Source: Paraliobacillus ryukyuensis (GTDB taxonomy: Bacteria > Bacillota > Bacilli > Bacillales > Amphibacillaceae). Taken from it: a stretch of 64,000 bases of DNA. The notes beneath the pieces were generated by a model that did not search any database, was not told the DNA's origin, and worked only from the letters and a program-made list of their open reading frames with translations. Every line of letters starts with the position of its first letter. Positions within the stretch are counted from its first letter, which is position 1. Position numbers and translations under genes: made by a program. The DNA is taken from the NCBI RefSeq assembly GCF_003315295.1, contig NZ_QNRI01000003.1, forward strand, positions 233,004-297,003. The letters run 5' to 3'. Positions 9,375 to 19,843 of the stretch are shown here, piece after piece.

Positions 9375-10078
9375 CTAAATTGTTGATATATGGCTAATAA
9401 GCATCCAACCACCACTAAAGATGGTAATAAATTGGCCAACCTTATTTGGATAATATCTAGCATTTTTAAGCCAATAGCAACAATTAAAACACCACCTACA
9501 GCAGTCATTTCCGTAATAAATACTTCTAGAAAAGCATCTGGAATAATTCGCTGTATTGTAGTAGCTAATAAAGCAATACTTCCTTGATAAATAACTACAG
9601 GAATGACAGAAAGCATAACACCAAATCCCAATGTGGTTGCTAACACCATTGCAGTAAAACCGTCGAGAATCGATTTAGTGAACAACACTTGATGATCACC
9701 GCGAAGACCACCGTCTAATGCACCAACGATAGCCATTGCACCAACAACAAAGATCAGCGTTGCTGTGATAAACCCTTGAGATATTCTAGAATCAGATTTG
9801 TTAGTACTTATAAACGTACCGACCCATTCACCTAATTTATTTAAGTAATGTTCAATTTTAAGCATTTCACCAATAACAGCACCAACGATAATACTTAATA
9901 AAAGAATAACGACATGATTAACCTGTAAGGCCATTTGTAGACCAATAATTATGATTGAAATTCCGATCCCCTTTAAAATTGTTTCTTTAAACCTATCAGG
10001 AATGTTTGTGAAAAATAACCCTATTGTCGTTCCAAGTATAATAGCTAAACCATTGACCAATGTTCCTGTTAATACCAC
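9371..10078 (-). CDS. DUF554 family membrane protein
   Basis: A 235-residue membrane protein with about six or seven helices. It begins VLTGTLVNGLAIILGTTIGLFF and contains GAMAIVGALDGGLRGDHQVLFTKSILDGFTA, both hallmarks of DUF554 (YdfK/YqgA-like). Function is not established. It starts at GTG with GGGGGAG upstream. It replaces yyaB-type genes between yyaC and spo0J. A perfect parS lies in the gap between it and spo0J. Confidence 0.88.
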   Translation of the reverse strand: MVLTGTLVNGLAIILGTTIGLFFTNIPDRFKETILKGIGISIIIIGLQMALQVNHVVILLLSIIVGAVIGEMLKIEHYLNKLGEWVGTFISTNKSDSRISQGFITATLIFVVGAMAIVGALDGGLRGDHQVLFTKSILDGFTAMVLATTLGFGVMLSVIPVVIYQGSIALLATTIQRIIPDAFLEVFITEMTAVGGVLIVAIGLKMLDIIQIRLANLLPSLVVVGCLLAIYQQFS

Positions 10079-10103
10079 CTTTGCTCCCCCCTGTTTTAAT
10101 CAA

Positions 10104-10119
10104 TGTTTCACGTGAAACA
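10104..10119. other. parS: parS site (perfect 16-bp match)
   Basis: TGTTTCACGTGAAACA, exact consensus, in the 98-bp gap between the DUF554 gene and the spo0J terminator. It is the parS nearest to the spo0J-soj operon. Confidence 0.94.
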
Positions 10120-10130
10120 TCTAATTAGAT

Positions 10131-10170
10131 AGAAAAAAGTCTGACAGCTGGTTTACCTAGCTGTCAGACT
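10131..10170 (-). terminator. Terminator of soj-spo0J
   Basis: Arms AGTCTGACAGCT (10138-10149) and AGCTGTCAGACT (10159-10170), a perfect 12-bp stem. It is followed on the minus strand by a T-run, seven bases after the spo0J stop. Confidence 0.92.
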
Positions 10171-10176
10171 AGCGTA

Positions 10177-11013
10177 TTACTGAAATAATTCAAGTATTCG
10201 ATCAAGGTCATCATCAGAAAAGAATTCAATTTCTATTTTTCCTTTTCGTTTACCTTTGTGAATTTTTACTCCAGTTCCTAAATGATCACGCAACAAATTC
10301 TCTCGCTCTGCAAGAAAAACATCTTTCTTTGGTTGCTTTTTCTTTTGTATCGGTGTCTTCTCATTTAATCGTGTAATCAACTGTTCAAGCTGACGAACAT
10401 TAAGTTTTTCTTTTTTTATTTTATCGACGACTGCTGGTACTTTATCTTGGTCCTTCAAACCTAACAACGCTCTACCATGCCCCATAGACAGCTCACCATT
10501 ATTAATCAATGCAATCACTGGCGCCGGTAATCCCAACAATCGAACTAAATTCGCAATATGTGGTCTACTTTTCCCTAATCGTTCAGAAAGTTCACCTTGG
10601 GTAATATTGAATTCTTTCATTAGATTGGCATAGGCTTGTGCTTCTTCAACAGGGGTCAAGTTTTCGCGTTGTAAATTTTCTAGCAATGCTAGTTCCATCA
10701 TTTTTTGATCGGTTAACTCTTTCACAATGGCTGGTATTTTTTCTAACCCTGCTTCTTTTGCAGCCCTAAACCGTCGCTCACCAGCAACAATTTCATATCC
10801 TTTAATGCTCTCGCGTACAATGATTGGTTGGAGAATTCCGTGTTCAAGTATGGATTCTTTTAATTCCTCAATCGCATCTGCTTGAAATGTTTTACGAGGT
10901 TGATATGGATTTGGCCGACATGATTGGACAGGTAATTGTTGAATGGCCTCATCTTCCTTCGATTCTATCTCTGGAAAAAAAACATTAATTCCTTTCCCTA
11001 ACCCTCTCGCCAT
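10177..11013 (-). CDS. spo0J: ParB-family chromosome partitioning protein Spo0J
   Basis: CTP-dependent parS-binding clamp that loads SMC and works with Soj. The 278-residue product has the N-terminal CTPase domain with Box motifs (PNPYQPRKTF and IVAGERRFRAAKEAG), the arginine-rich ENLQREN segment, and a helix-turn-helix (TQGELSERLGKSRPHIANLVRLL, about residues 145-167). A basic linker and a C-terminal dimerisation part ending DLDRILELFQ follow. Its start overlaps the end of soj by 29 bases, with AAGGAAG upstream, so the two are translationally coupled. parS sites are nearby. Confidence 0.98.
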   Translation of the reverse strand: MARGLGKGINVFFPEIESKEDEAIQQLPVQSCRPNPYQPRKTFQADAIEELKESILEHGILQPIIVRESIKGYEIVAGERRFRAAKEAGLEKIPAIVKELTDQKMMELALLENLQRENLTPVEEAQAYANLMKEFNITQGELSERLGKSRPHIANLVRLLGLPAPVIALINNGELSMGHGRALLGLKDQDKVPAVVDKIKKEKLNVRQLEQLITRLNEKTPIQKKKQPKKDVFLAERENLLRDHLGTGVKIHKGKRKGKIEIEFFSDDDLDRILELFQ

Positions 11014-11767
11014 TTGCGATCACTTCCTTTGCTAAATCAAGATAGACTTCTGCACCTCTAGATTTTGGATCATATATAATGATTGGTTGCCCATGACTTG
11101 GTGCTTCACCTAACCGCACATTTCTTGGTACGACGGATTGATACACTTTATCTTGGAAATATTTCTTCACTTCATCTATTACTTGCAAACCTAAGTTTGT
11201 TCTCGCATCAAGCATGGTTAACAGCACACCTTCAATGGTCAGTTGTTTGTTGAGATGCTTCTGAACCAAACGAATAGTGTTTAATAATTGACTTAACCCT
11301 TCTAATGCATAATATTCGCATTGTACTGGAATCAGCACACTATCAGAAGCAGTTAAGGCATTAAGTGTTAATAGTCCTAAGGATGGCGGGCAATCAATAA
11401 TCACATAATCATATCTGTCCATGATAGGTTCCAATGCTTTCTTCAACCGCACCTCTCTTGAAATTGTTGGGACAAGTTCAATCTCCGCCCCAGCAAGTTG
11501 GATCGTTGCGGGTATTACATCTAAATTTTCTACACTTGTAGGAACACATACTTTTTCAGCTTCTAAGTCCTCTACTAATACATTATAGACACACTGATCC
11601 ATGTCTGCTTTATTAATTCCTGAACCACTCGTTGCATTACCTTGTGGATCAATATCAACTAAAAGAACTTTATGGTTCATATATGCTAAACATGCACTCA
11701 AGTTAACTGCTGAAGTCGTCTTTCCTACACCGCCTTTTTGATTTGCTACGGCGATTACTTTTCCCAT
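10985..11767 (-). CDS. soj: ParA-family ATPase Soj
   Basis: Deviant Walker ATPase that binds DNA as an ATP dimer and, together with Spo0J, controls segregation and DnaA activity. The 260-residue product has the P-loop KGGVGKTTSAVNLSACLA near residues 11-28, with the signature lysine of KGG. It also has switch II DIDPQGNATSG, IIDCPPSLGLLTLNAL and the C-terminal NVRLGEAPSHGQPI motif. First gene of the soj-spo0J operon. No ribosome binding site oddities; length matches the family. Confidence 0.98.
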   Translation of the reverse strand: MGKVIAVANQKGGVGKTTSAVNLSACLAYMNHKVLLVDIDPQGNATSGSGINKADMDQCVYNVLVEDLEAEKVCVPTSVENLDVIPATIQLAGAEIELVPTISREVRLKKALEPIMDRYDYVIIDCPPSLGLLTLNALTASDSVLIPVQCEYYALEGLSQLLNTIRLVQKHLNKQLTIEGVLLTMLDARTNLGLQVIDEVKKYFQDKVYQSVVPRNVRLGEAPSHGQPIIIYDPKSRGAEVYLDLAKEVIANGERVRERN

Positions 11768-12023
11768 GCTGTCACCTACCTAGTTCAAACTCTATAAATT
11801 CTATTCTATCATTTTTTTGACAAATAAACATTGAAAATAATAGTTTTAAGCAAAATATCATGCCATTTCACTATATTACTAGAATTGAAGTATAACTATT
11901 CAAATGTTATGTTAGATAAATTGAGCTAAACCCGACACTATTTTTCGCAAAAATTCTTATTAACAGATAGCCTATAAGTCAAAAAGAAAATCCCAATCAT
12001 GATGAAGGGACTTTGTAAGTGTA

Positions 12024-12878
12024 CTATTTTTTCTTCTGTATTTTTATTGTAATTTGATAATAATCATCGTAATCCTGCTCATCTGTTTCTAAATCTATAC
12101 CTGTGTCACTAACCATATTTAGCGATTGTTTTATCGTATTCATAGCAATTCGCATATCTTTATTAACACCTTTTAATGTCGGCTTTTTCTTTTTAGGTGT
12201 TTGGTTTAATAATTTTTCAATGCGATCTTCTGTTTGTTTGACATTTAATTGCTTATCAATGATTTCCTGTAAAACTTTTTCTTGTTTTTCTGGATCTTTA
12301 ATAACAATTAAAGCCCGAGCATGGCGTTCGGTTATTTTCTTTTCTAAAATAGCTATTTGTACAGATTCAGGAAGCTTTAGCAATCGCATTTTATTGGCTA
12401 TCGTTGATTGGCTCTTACCAAGACGTTGCGCCAAAGCTTCTTGGGTTAAACCATGCAACTCTAATAACCGACCATACGCCTTCGCTTCTTCAATCACGGT
12501 TAATTCTTCTCGTTGCAAGTTTTCAATCAATGCGACAGATGCTGTTTCAGCCTCATTCATTTCTCGAATAATTACTGGCACTGTTTCCCACTCCAAAGAA
12601 GTTACAGCACGCCATCTTCTCTCACCAGCAATTATCTCAAATTTTCTTCCTTCGTCATCAGGCTCCATTTTTCGAACAACAATTGGTTGAATCATTCCAT
12701 GGGTATGGATCGTTTGCGCCAATTCTTCAATTTTTTCTTGTTTAAAAATGGAACGTGGTTGATAACGGTTCGGTGCAATTTCGTTCACTGGAATCTGAAT
12801 CACTTCATCTGGAACATACTCATCTTCCAATTCTTGCTTGTCACCTATACCAAAAATACGGCCAAATGGGTGCAACAT
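12024..12878 (-). CDS. noc: Nucleoid occlusion protein Noc
   Basis: ParB paralogue that binds Noc sites and blocks Z-ring assembly over the nucleoid. The 284-residue product starts with a short amphipathic stretch ([14 protein letters not shown]) like the membrane-targeting helix of Noc. It then has [39 protein letters not shown] and the helix-turn-helix [25 protein letters not shown]. The extra N-terminal helix and its position between soj and rsmG separate it from Spo0J. AAGGTGGTG precedes the ATG. I see no ATTTCCCGGGAAAT-type Noc site in this window, in keeping with their scarcity near other regions bound by ParB. Confidence 0.95.
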   Translation of the reverse strand: MLHPFGRIFGIGDKQELEDEYVPDEVIQIPVNEIAPNRYQPRSIFKQEKIEELAQTIHTHGMIQPIVVRKMEPDDEGRKFEIIAGERRWRAVTSLEWETVPVIIREMNEAETASVALIENLQREELTVIEEAKAYGRLLELHGLTQEALAQRLGKSQSTIANKMRLLKLPESVQIAILEKKITERHARALIVIKDPEKQEKVLQEIIDKQLNVKQTEDRIEKLLNQTPKKKKPTLKGVNKDMRIAMNTIKQSLNMVSDTGIDLETDEQDYDDYYQITIKIQKKK

Positions 12879-12978
12879 ACAATAGACACCACCTTATTCT
12901 CTTCCCTATGTAACCCCTTTGTTTTACGCTTTTAAGTCGGCTCATAGAATTTTATAAATGAAGTAATTGGTCTAAAAT

Positions 12979-12994
12979 GTTTCACGTGAAACAT
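12979..12994. other. parS: parS site (perfect match in a longer palindrome)
   Basis: TGTTTCACGTGAAACA, exact consensus, embedded in a longer palindrome: CTAAAA on the left and TTTTAG on the right (12972-13001). It lies in the 355-bp gap upstream of noc, which otherwise holds a hairpin near 13149 and the noc promoter region. Confidence 0.94.
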
Positions 12995-13148
12995 TTTAGT
13001 TTTCTCCATCAGATAAGTAGTTGTTTCTTATCCACGACGTTAACCTATGTTTTATTTTATCATATAATGTTTTAAAATTGTATGACTTCTGTAACAATTA
13101 GTAAAAAAATAGATGGATGTTAAAAAGAGACTTTATTTACTCACAAGT

Positions 13149-13180
13149 TGCAACAGTAGAGTTTTTGGTCTACTGTTGCA
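13149..13180. other. Perfect 12-bp hairpin without T-run
   Basis: Arms TGCAACAGTAGA (13149-13160) and TCTACTGTTGCA (13169-13180) with an 8-base loop. It is placed after rsmG, but neither strand has the T-run of a Rho-independent terminator. It could be an RNA stability hairpin or a protein site. Confidence 0.6.
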
Positions 13181-13233
13181 CCATTGCTAAGTAAACGTAT
13201 CCCAACCAACTAGCCATATGAGTTAATCACACC

Positions 13234-13950
13234 TTACTGTAAAGGAGTTCTATTCGGGACACCCGGTTTTCTTGGATACTTTTTCGACGTTTTTCTTACT
13301 TTGTTAAAGACAATAATATTTCTTTCACCACTAGCTTCTGGTAGTTCGAACGTGTGCATAGCGTTAACTTCTCCCCCTAGTAATTCAATACCATTGGTAG
13401 CATCTGCTATCTCCGCTTTTGCGTTAGGTCCTTTCATAGCAATAAAAGAACCGCCAGTTTTACACAATGGTAGACATAACTCGCTTAACACAGCCGTTCT
13501 TGCCACTGCACGAGCCATCACAACGTCAAAGGAATGTCTGAATTGCTGGTTTTTACCAAATAATTCCGCGCGATCATGATAAAAAGCCACTCCAGTAAGG
13601 TGTAAATCCGTTGCTAATTGATTTAAAAAGGTAATTCTTTTTTGCAAGGAATCAACAATCGTCACTTGTAAATGCGGAAAACAGATTTTTAAAGGAATGC
13701 TAGGAAAACCAGCTCCCGCACCAACATCACAAATCCGCAGGTCGGATGAAAAATCAAAATAAAAGGCAGCACTAATGGAATCATAAAAATGTTTTAAATA
13801 GACCTCTTCTTTATCTGTGATCGCCGTTAGATTCATTTTATTATTCCATTCCACTAAGGTATGAAAATATGTTTCAAACTGTTGCTTCTGTTTTTCAGAT
13901 AGATTGATTCCTTTTTTACTTAACTCAGTTACAAACGTATCGACATTCAT
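13234..13950 (-). CDS. rsmG: 16S rRNA (guanine-N7) methyltransferase RsmG (GidB)
   Basis: Methylates N7 of a guanine in the 530 loop of 16S rRNA using S-adenosylmethionine. The Rossmann methyltransferase motif [17 protein letters not shown] is near residues 70-86, followed by [16 protein letters not shown] and [15 protein letters not shown]. An upstream in-frame ATG at 13959 directly touches the AAAGGA site. The ATG at 13950 has a 9-base spacing and gives 238 residues, the normal length. It lies 30 bases after mnmG in the mnmE-mnmG-rsmG group. Confidence 0.96.
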   Translation of the reverse strand: MNVDTFVTELSKKGINLSEKQKQQFETYFHTLVEWNNKMNLTAITDKEEVYLKHFYDSISAAFYFDFSSDLRICDVGAGAGFPSIPLKICFPHLQVTIVDSLQKRITFLNQLATDLHLTGVAFYHDRAELFGKNQQFRHSFDVVMARAVARTAVLSELCLPLCKTGGSFIAMKGPNAKAEIADATNGIELLGGEVNAMHTFELPEASGERNIIVFNKVRKTSKKYPRKPGVPNRTPLQ

Positions 13951-13980
13951 GACTAACATTCCTTTCTAATTACTGCAGGG

Positions 13981-15861
13981 TTAATCGACTTTTGCAATAT
14001 TACCTTGTTCAATATAAACAAGTAAAATAGATACATCTGCTGGGTTTACGCCTGATATTCGTGAAGCCTGCCCTACTGACAACGGACGCACTTTTTTCAA
14101 TTTTTCTTTTGCTTCGGTCGCAATCCCACCAATTGCATCATAATCAATATTTGAAGGAATCAATTTACTTTCCATTTTTTTCATACGATCAACTTGTTGA
14201 TTGGATTTTTCTATATATCCTTGATATTTAATTTGTATTTCGACTTGTTCTTTGACGGCTTCAGACAAGTCGGTTGGTTCCACTAATGTTTCAATAAACG
14301 CATAATTAATTTCTGGGCGTTTCATTAGATCAAGTGCTTTCGTTGGCTCTTTTAATGGTGTTGCACCAATATCTTGCATGGCGGTTGTTAAAGCTTCTGA
14401 AGGTTTGATCGTTACTTTAGCTAACCGTTTTTTCTCTACGTCCACTTGTTCTTGTTTTTCAACAAAACGATCGTAACGTTCCTCCGAGATTAATCCTAAT
14501 TGATAGCCGATTGCTGTTAGACGCATATCGGCATTATCATGGCGTAACAATAAGCGGTATTCCGCTCGTGACGTCAACAAGCGATATGGCTCATTCGTAC
14601 CTTTTGTCACAAGGTCATCAATTAATACACCAATATAAGCTTGGGAACGATCTAAAATTAACGATTCTTTCTCTAGTGCTCGAGCAGCTGCGTTAATTCC
14701 TGCCATAATCCCTTGTCCAGCCGCTTCTTCATAACCAGAAGTACCATTAAGTTGACCAGCTGTAAATAAGCCAGGGATGTTCTTCACTTCTAAAGTAGGC
14801 CATAATTGTGTTGGTACTACAGCATCGTATTCAATCGCATAACCCGCACGCATGATTTCTGCCTCTTCTAAACCTGGAATGGAGCGAAGCATGTCACGTT
14901 GTACATATTCAGGTAATGAGGTTGATAAACCTTGGACATAAACTTCTTCGGTGTTACGTCCTTCTGGTTCTAAGAAAATTTGGTGCCGAGGTTTATCATG
15001 GAACCGAACAACTTTATCTTCAATCGATGGACAATAACGAGGTCCTGTTCCTTTAATCATACCAGAATACATAGCTGATAATCCTAAATTATCATCAATG
15101 ATTTGGTGCGTCTGTTCATTGGTATAAGTTAACCAACAAGGTATTTGATCTACAATTGCATCGACAGTTTCATAAGAAAAGTGGCTTGGATTCTCATCCC
15201 CTGGCTGAATTTCGGTTTTGGAATAGTCCACTGTATGGCTATTGACACGTGGGGGTGTTCCTGTTTTAAAACGTACTAAGTCAAAGCCTAATTCTTCAAG
15301 GTGCTCGGATAATTTCACCGAGGCACGTTGATTATTTGGGCCACTCTCATAGGATAAATCTCCAATAATGACACGTCCACGCATAAAAGTTCCGGTTGTA
15401 ATGATAATGGATTTTGCATAATAAGCCGCTTTTGTTTCCGTAATAACACCTTTACACTCACCATCTTCCACAATTAATCGTTCTACCATTCCTTGGCGTA
15501 ATGTTAAATTTTCAACATTCTCTAGATATTGTTTCATGGCTTGAATATATAAAGGTTTATCTGCTTGTGCACGTAAAGCGCGAACAGCAGGACCTTTCCC
15601 TGTGTTAAGCATCCGCATTTGAATATACGTTTGATCAATCACTTTCCCCATCAAACCACCTAATGCATCAACCTCGCGGACAACCACACCTTTCGCTGGT
15701 CCGCCAATCGATGGGTTACACGGCATAAAAGCAATCATATCTAAATTTAAGGTAAGCATTAATGTTTTGGCTCCACGCTTAGCCGCTGCATTTGCAGCTT
15801 CCACACCAGCATGACCGGCACCAATAACGATTACATCAAAATGTCCCGCATCATAAGTCAT
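13981..15861 (-). CDS. mnmG: tRNA uridine-5-carboxymethylaminomethyl enzyme MnmG (GidA)
   Basis: FAD-dependent enzyme that, with MnmE, modifies the wobble uridine of certain tRNAs (cmnm5U34). FAD-binding [18 protein letters not shown] is near residues 14-31. Other family marks are [12 protein letters not shown], the [17 protein letters not shown] signature and [17 protein letters not shown]. Of two in-frame ATG codons, the one at 15861 has the better spacing from AAGGAG (626 residues). The 50-base spacing to mnmE points to one operon. Confidence 0.97.
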   Translation of the reverse strand: MTYDAGHFDVIVIGAGHAGVEAANAAAKRGAKTLMLTLNLDMIAFMPCNPSIGGPAKGVVVREVDALGGLMGKVIDQTYIQMRMLNTGKGPAVRALRAQADKPLYIQAMKQYLENVENLTLRQGMVERLIVEDGECKGVITETKAAYYAKSIIITTGTFMRGRVIIGDLSYESGPNNQRASVKLSEHLEELGFDLVRFKTGTPPRVNSHTVDYSKTEIQPGDENPSHFSYETVDAIVDQIPCWLTYTNEQTHQIIDDNLGLSAMYSGMIKGTGPRYCPSIEDKVVRFHDKPRHQIFLEPEGRNTEEVYVQGLSTSLPEYVQRDMLRSIPGLEEAEIMRAGYAIEYDAVVPTQLWPTLEVKNIPGLFTAGQLNGTSGYEEAAGQGIMAGINAAARALEKESLILDRSQAYIGVLIDDLVTKGTNEPYRLLTSRAEYRLLLRHDNADMRLTAIGYQLGLISEERYDRFVEKQEQVDVEKKRLAKVTIKPSEALTTAMQDIGATPLKEPTKALDLMKRPEINYAFIETLVEPTDLSEAVKEQVEIQIKYQGYIEKSNQQVDRMKKMESKLIPSNIDYDAIGGIATEAKEKLKKVRPLSVGQASRISGVNPADVSILLVYIEQGNIAKVD

Positions 15862-15911
15862 TTTCATTCTCCTTTATTTGTTTACTTTCCTTCGTAGCTA
15901 CCTGTGTCATT

Positions 15912-17288
15912 TTATTTTCCTAGACAGAACTGGGAGAACAACTGATCAATCAAACTATCTTGCACTGTATCACCAACGATTTCTCCAAGTAGTTGCCATG
16001 TTCGTGTGACATCAATTTGCACTAAATCAATCGGCATACCATCTCGCATCCCTTGCATCGCATCTTCTAATGCGATTAATGATTGCTTCAACAATTGAAT
16101 ATGACGAACATTAGAAACATACGTTAAATCATTAGCTTCTATTTCACCTGCAAAAAACGTATTTGCAATTGCTTGCTCTAATTGATCAATTCCCTGTTCT
16201 TCTATTAGCGCTGTCGACACCACAGGATGTTCACCTGCCAATGCCTTTACTTTGTCCAAGTCTAATTTTTGTGGTAAATCTGTTTTATTAACTAATACAA
16301 TAAATTCAAGATCCTGCACCAACGTAAATAACTGTTCATCTTCTTTGGTTATTTCTTCGTTGTTATTAAGAACAAGTAAAATTAAATCTGCTTCTTTCAA
16401 TACTTGTCGGGAACGTTCTACACCAATCTTCTCAACTATATCTTCCGTATCTCGAATACCAGCAGTATCTACAAGACGAAGTGGTACCCCTCTTACATTG
16501 ACATATTCCTCTATTACATCGCGTGTCGTTCCTGGAACATCTGTAACAATGGCTTTATTTTCGTGGACTAAAGCATTCATTAGCGACGATTTCCCGACAT
16601 TCGGGCGGCCAATAATTGCCGTAGAAATACCTTCACGTAATATTTTTCCTTGCTTTGCCATTTGTAATAGACGCTCAATCTCAACATGTACTTGTTCCGT
16701 TTTTTCAAGCATCATGTGATGCGACATCTCTTCTACATCATCATACTCTGGATAATCTATATTTACTTCTACATGGGCAACAGTTTCAATAAGCTCCTGA
16801 CGTAATCGCTGAATTAGTTTTGATAATTTACCATCTAACTGCTTAATTGCTACATCCATTGCTTTATCTGTTTTAGCACGAATTAGATCCATTACTGCTT
16901 CTGCTTGTGATAAATCAATTCGTCCATTTAAAAATGCACGTTTGGTGAACTCACCAGGCTCTGCCAAACGTGCTCCCATTTGTAACGCTAGCTCTAATAG
17001 GCGGTTTACTGAGGCTAATCCACCATGACAATTTATTTCTACCACATCTTCTCTCGTAAATGTTTTTGGCCCTCGCATGACACTTACCATCACTTCTTCC
17101 ACCACTTGTTCTGAACTTGGATCAACAATTTTGCCATAATGAATCGTATGGGAATCGACTGTAGCTAAATCTTTTCCTTGAAAGATGCCATTAGCAAAAC
17201 CAATCGCTTCTTCTCCACTTAATCGTACTATGGCAATTGCTCCTTCACCTAATGGCGTCGATATTGCTGCAATTGTATCTTTATCCAC
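15912..17288 (-). CDS. mnmE: tRNA modification GTPase MnmE (TrmE)
   Basis: Potassium-activated GTPase partner of MnmG in U34 modification. The product has an N-terminal folate-binding domain ([22 protein letters not shown]), a helical domain, and a G domain with [39 protein letters not shown] and NKTD. It ends in the conserved CLGK motif. The frame extends to GTG at 17303, but GGAGG with a 7-base spacing points to the GTG at 17288, giving 458 residues and the expected N-terminus. Upstream lies a 387-bp gap holding a DnaA-box cluster. Confidence 0.97.
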   Translation of the reverse strand: MDKDTIAAISTPLGEGAIAIVRLSGEEAIGFANGIFQGKDLATVDSHTIHYGKIVDPSSEQVVEEVMVSVMRGPKTFTREDVVEINCHGGLASVNRLLELALQMGARLAEPGEFTKRAFLNGRIDLSQAEAVMDLIRAKTDKAMDVAIKQLDGKLSKLIQRLRQELIETVAHVEVNIDYPEYDDVEEMSHHMMLEKTEQVHVEIERLLQMAKQGKILREGISTAIIGRPNVGKSSLMNALVHENKAIVTDVPGTTRDVIEEYVNVRGVPLRLVDTAGIRDTEDIVEKIGVERSRQVLKEADLILLVLNNNEEITKEDEQLFTLVQDLEFIVLVNKTDLPQKLDLDKVKALAGEHPVVSTALIEEQGIDQLEQAIANTFFAGEIEANDLTYVSNVRHIQLLKQSLIALEDAMQGMRDGMPIDLVQIDVTRTWQLLGEIVGDTVQDSLIDQLFSQFCLGK

Positions 17289-17415
17289 CCGCTTCACCTC
17301 CACTTTCTTTTCTAGCTTCCTATTTATTCATAACCAGATCGTTTATTTATAATACTTGTCATCAACTTACTAGAATATCACATAATAACATCATTTGAAA
17401 AGCATTTCAGTTTTA

Positions 17416-17503
17416 TTATCCACAGGTGTATAACTAAATCCTAACGATGAACCAAAACTTATCCACAAGTGCTCAAATGTAATGGTTTTCCACTTGTGTA
17501 TAA
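17416..17503. other. DnaA-box cluster between mnmE and jag
   Basis: Within the mnmE-jag gap (17289-17675) there are two perfect DnaA boxes TTATCCACA (17416-17424 and 17459-17467), one TGTGTATAA (17495-17503, one mismatch on the other strand) and a weaker GGTGTATAA at 17425-17433. The cluster lies about 3.5 kb from dnaA, outside the two oriC clusters. The role is inferred: possible DnaA titration or local regulation. Confidence 0.75.
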
Positions 17504-17623
17504 CCCGCACTTTTTTTGAAAATAAGACTAAAATTAACAGAACCTGTGCTGTTTCGGTATAGCTTTCTGCTTATTTTAACAGATTATTTTTCAATTTATG
17601 ACCCTACACACATACCATTTACA

Positions 17624-17660
17624 TAAAATAAGAGACCCATTCAGCGATGAATAGGTCTCT
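17624..17660 (-). terminator. Terminator of the rnpA-yidC-jag group
   Basis: Arms AGAGACCCATTC (17631-17642) and GAATAGGTCTCT (17649-17660) with one mismatch, flanked by T-rich sequence on the minus strand, just after the jag stop. Confidence 0.85.
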
Positions 17661-17675
17661 TATTTTTAATACTGT

Positions 17676-18302
17676 TTATTTTTTTACTGGTTTAATCACG
17701 ACATAACGATTTGGATCTACACCGTCGGAATACGTATGCACATTTGCTTCACTTTGCAACACGTTATGAATAATTTTACGTTCAAATGATGGCATCGGCT
17801 CTAGTGCCACATGTTTGTTTGTTTTCAAAGCCTTATCAGCTAATCGTACAGCAAGTTGCTCTAAAGTTTGTTCTCTTCGACTACGATAACCTTCTGCATC
17901 AACAGTTACTTGGTATCTTTCCGTTGTCACTCGATGAATAAAAAGTTGGGTTAAATATTGTAATGCATTTAACGTTTGCCCGCGTTTTCCAATGACCATC
18001 GCAATATTTTCTCCACTTAAATCAAAGATTACATTTTTTCCGTTGATCGTGTGTTCAACCAAAATCGGTTTATCTGTAAAATTAGTCATTATCTCGTTTA
18101 AATAAGTTTCTGCTTGCTCAATCGGATTCGGTTGAACCGTTACTTTTACGACTGCTGGTTTTGATCCGAATAAACCTAAAAGTCCTTTTTTACCCTCATC
18201 AATAATTTCTACATTGACTTGGTCCTCTGTGATGTTTAACTGCTTGAGTGCTGATTGGACCGCATCCTCGACTGTTTGTCCAGAAGCAGTTAGTTGTTTC
18301 AC
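17676..18302 (-). CDS. jag: RNA-binding protein Jag (KhpB)
   Basis: Cytoplasmic RNA-binding protein encoded beside YidC, linked to cell-envelope control in Firmicutes. The 208-residue product shows the Jag N-terminal domain (QTVEDAVQSALKQLNI ... KKGLLGLFG), a KH domain (IAMVIGKRGQTLNALQYLTQLF, about residues 106-127) and an R3H domain ending RKIIHNVLQSEANVHTYSDGVDPNRYVVI. It starts at a GTG that overlaps the yidC stop by one base (TAGTG), with GGGAGG inside the end of yidC, so the two are translationally coupled. Confidence 0.96.
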   Translation of the reverse strand: MKQLTASGQTVEDAVQSALKQLNITEDQVNVEIIDEGKKGLLGLFGSKPAVVKVTVQPNPIEQAETYLNEIMTNFTDKPILVEHTINGKNVIFDLSGENIAMVIGKRGQTLNALQYLTQLFIHRVTTERYQVTVDAEGYRSRREQTLEQLAVRLADKALKTNKHVALEPMPSFERKIIHNVLQSEANVHTYSDGVDPNRYVVIKPVKK

Positions 18303-19081
18303 TATTTATTTCCTCCCGCAGTTGATTCCTTATTCATCATCGGCTTACGAATAAGTAACGTTTGTAAAACCATAAACACGTTACCTACTACCCAGTATAA
18401 CGCAAGTGCTGATGGGAAGAAGATCGCCATCACACCAATCATGATTGGCATCATATACAACATCATTGTCATTTGTGGCATTGCCGCATTTTGTGTTGGA
18501 TTTGTTCCACTCATCATTAGTTTCTGTTGTAAAAACGTTGCTCCTGCTGCAACAATCGGTAGAATATAGAATGGATCTGGCTCACTTAATTGGAACCACA
18601 AGAAGCTACCATCATCTAAATGTGGTGTCCGCATAATCGCATGGTAAAATGCAATTAAAATAGGCATTTGCACAAAAATTGGCAAACATCCTGCCATCGG
18701 ATTTACGCCATTTTTTTGGAATAATTCCATTGTTTCTTGTTGTAACTTTTGCTGTGTTTGTGCATCTTTTGAACTATATTTTTCTCGCACTTTTTGCAAT
18801 TCTGGTTGAATATCTTGCATTGCTTTTGAACTTTTTAGTTGTTTAATATTCAAAGGCAACAAGAACAAGCGAATGATAATGGTGACTACCACAATCGATA
18901 AACCAAAACTACCGTTGAAAAAATTTGCTACTTGAATAATTACCCAGGATAACGGAAAGACAAAATATGAATCCCAAAATCCTTCACTTTCACTCGTAAT
19001 ATCTACATCCATGTTACCACAGGCAGAGAGTAGCACTAATAAGCCAATTAAGGTCGCAACTAACAAGACCTTCTTTCGCAT
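18302..19081 (-). CDS. yidC: Membrane protein insertase YidC (SpoIIIJ type)
   Basis: Inserts and folds membrane proteins; the SpoIIIJ type is also needed for forespore sigma-G activation. The 259-residue product has a lipoprotein signal peptide (LLVLLSAC, lipobox near residue 21) and five membrane segments. The positively charged groove segment [21 protein letters not shown] and the [21 protein letters not shown] motif are family marks. It lies upstream of jag with overlapping codons and downstream of rnpA, the conserved order of this group. Confidence 0.97.
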   Translation of the reverse strand: MRKKVLLVATLIGLLVLLSACGNMDVDITSESEGFWDSYFVFPLSWVIIQVANFFNGSFGLSIVVVTIIIRLFLLPLNIKQLKSSKAMQDIQPELQKVREKYSSKDAQTQQKLQQETMELFQKNGVNPMAGCLPIFVQMPILIAFYHAIMRTPHLDDGSFLWFQLSEPDPFYILPIVAAGATFLQQKLMMSGTNPTQNAAMPQMTMMLYMMPIMIGVMAIFFPSALALYWVVGNVFMVLQTLLIRKPMMNKESTAGGNK

Positions 19082-19214
19082 GATCTTCCTCCTTCACCAC
19101 ACTATTACAAATATGTAAATTATTTTTAATCGTTTATTTATCCTATACGGAAACATCATAATCATACAAAAAAAATAAGCTAAGGTAAATAGGTATCACT
19201 ATAATAGATCAAGG

Positions 19215-19571
19215 TTATTTTGTTTTTTGATAGCGTTTTAATAATTCTGTTTTCGACAGAACATGCATTAAACTCTTTTTGATCCCGTGATATTCCATAT
19301 CTTTAGTCGGTATACGTGCGATAATTACCATATCAAACGCAGGATCAATCTCTTCTTTCAATTCTAAGAAAGTCTGACGCAAGTAACGTTTGATACGATT
19401 TCTCACCACAGCATTACCTATTTTTTTACTTACTGATAAACCAATGCGAAAATGATTGTATTGATTATTTCTAACAAAATATATTACCAGTTGTCGATTT
19501 GCAAACGACTTCCCTTTTTTAAAAACATGTTGGAATTCTTCATTTTTTTTTATACGATACATTTTTTTCAT
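19215..19571 (-). CDS. rnpA: Ribonuclease P protein component
   Basis: Protein subunit of RNase P, which trims 5' ends of precursor tRNAs. The 118-residue product begins [22 protein letters not shown] and contains the RNR signature [27 protein letters not shown] (about residues 41-67). The start follows GGAGGTAACATTCC. It lies between rpmH and yidC in the usual order. Basic composition fits RNA binding. Confidence 0.98.
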   Translation of the reverse strand: MKKMYRIKKNEEFQHVFKKGKSFANRQLVIYFVRNNQYNHFRIGLSVSKKIGNAVVRNRIKRYLRQTFLELKEEIDPAFDMVIIARIPTKDMEYHGIKKSLMHVLSKTELLKRYQKTK

Positions 19572-19680
19572 GGAATGTTACCTCCATTTACATGCCTTTT
19601 CCAATCAAAACATTAATGTAGTATCACAAGAATAGTATAATGCATACATTCTTGTGATACAAAGGTTGTCCAAATTGGAA

Positions 19681-19709
19681 AAAAGACCACTGACATCATC
19701 TCAGTGGCC
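19681..19709 (-). terminator. Terminator/attenuator after rpmH
   Basis: Arms CCACTGA (19688-19694) and TCAGTGG (19701-19707), followed on the minus strand by TCTTTTTTCC. It abuts the rpmH stop, between rpmH and rnpA, and may set the ratio of L34 to RNase P protein. Confidence 0.8.
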
Positions 19710-19843
19710 TATGCAGATAATACTTTTCTTCCTTTTTTACGACGACGAGCAATTACTTTACGTCCATTTTTCGTACTCATACGAGAACGGAAACCGTGTA
19801 CTTTTTTACGTTTACGTGTATTTGGTTGAAATGTGCGTTTCAT
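19709..19843 (-). CDS. rpmH: 50S ribosomal protein L34
   Basis: The 44-residue, strongly basic product begins [19 protein letters not shown] and continues [20 protein letters not shown], the L34 pattern, ending in KVLSA. It is a large-subunit protein. GGGAGGTG precedes the ATG at 19843. It is the first minus-strand gene left of oriC and heads the rpmH-rnpA-yidC-jag group. Confidence 0.98.
   Translation of the reverse strand: MKRTFQPNTRKRKKVHGFRSRMSTKNGRKVIARRRKKGRKVLSA

Noticed and set aside
12103..12690. 195-codon plus-strand frame antisense to noc
   Set aside because: Shadow of noc in another frame, with serine-rich noise and no ribosome site.
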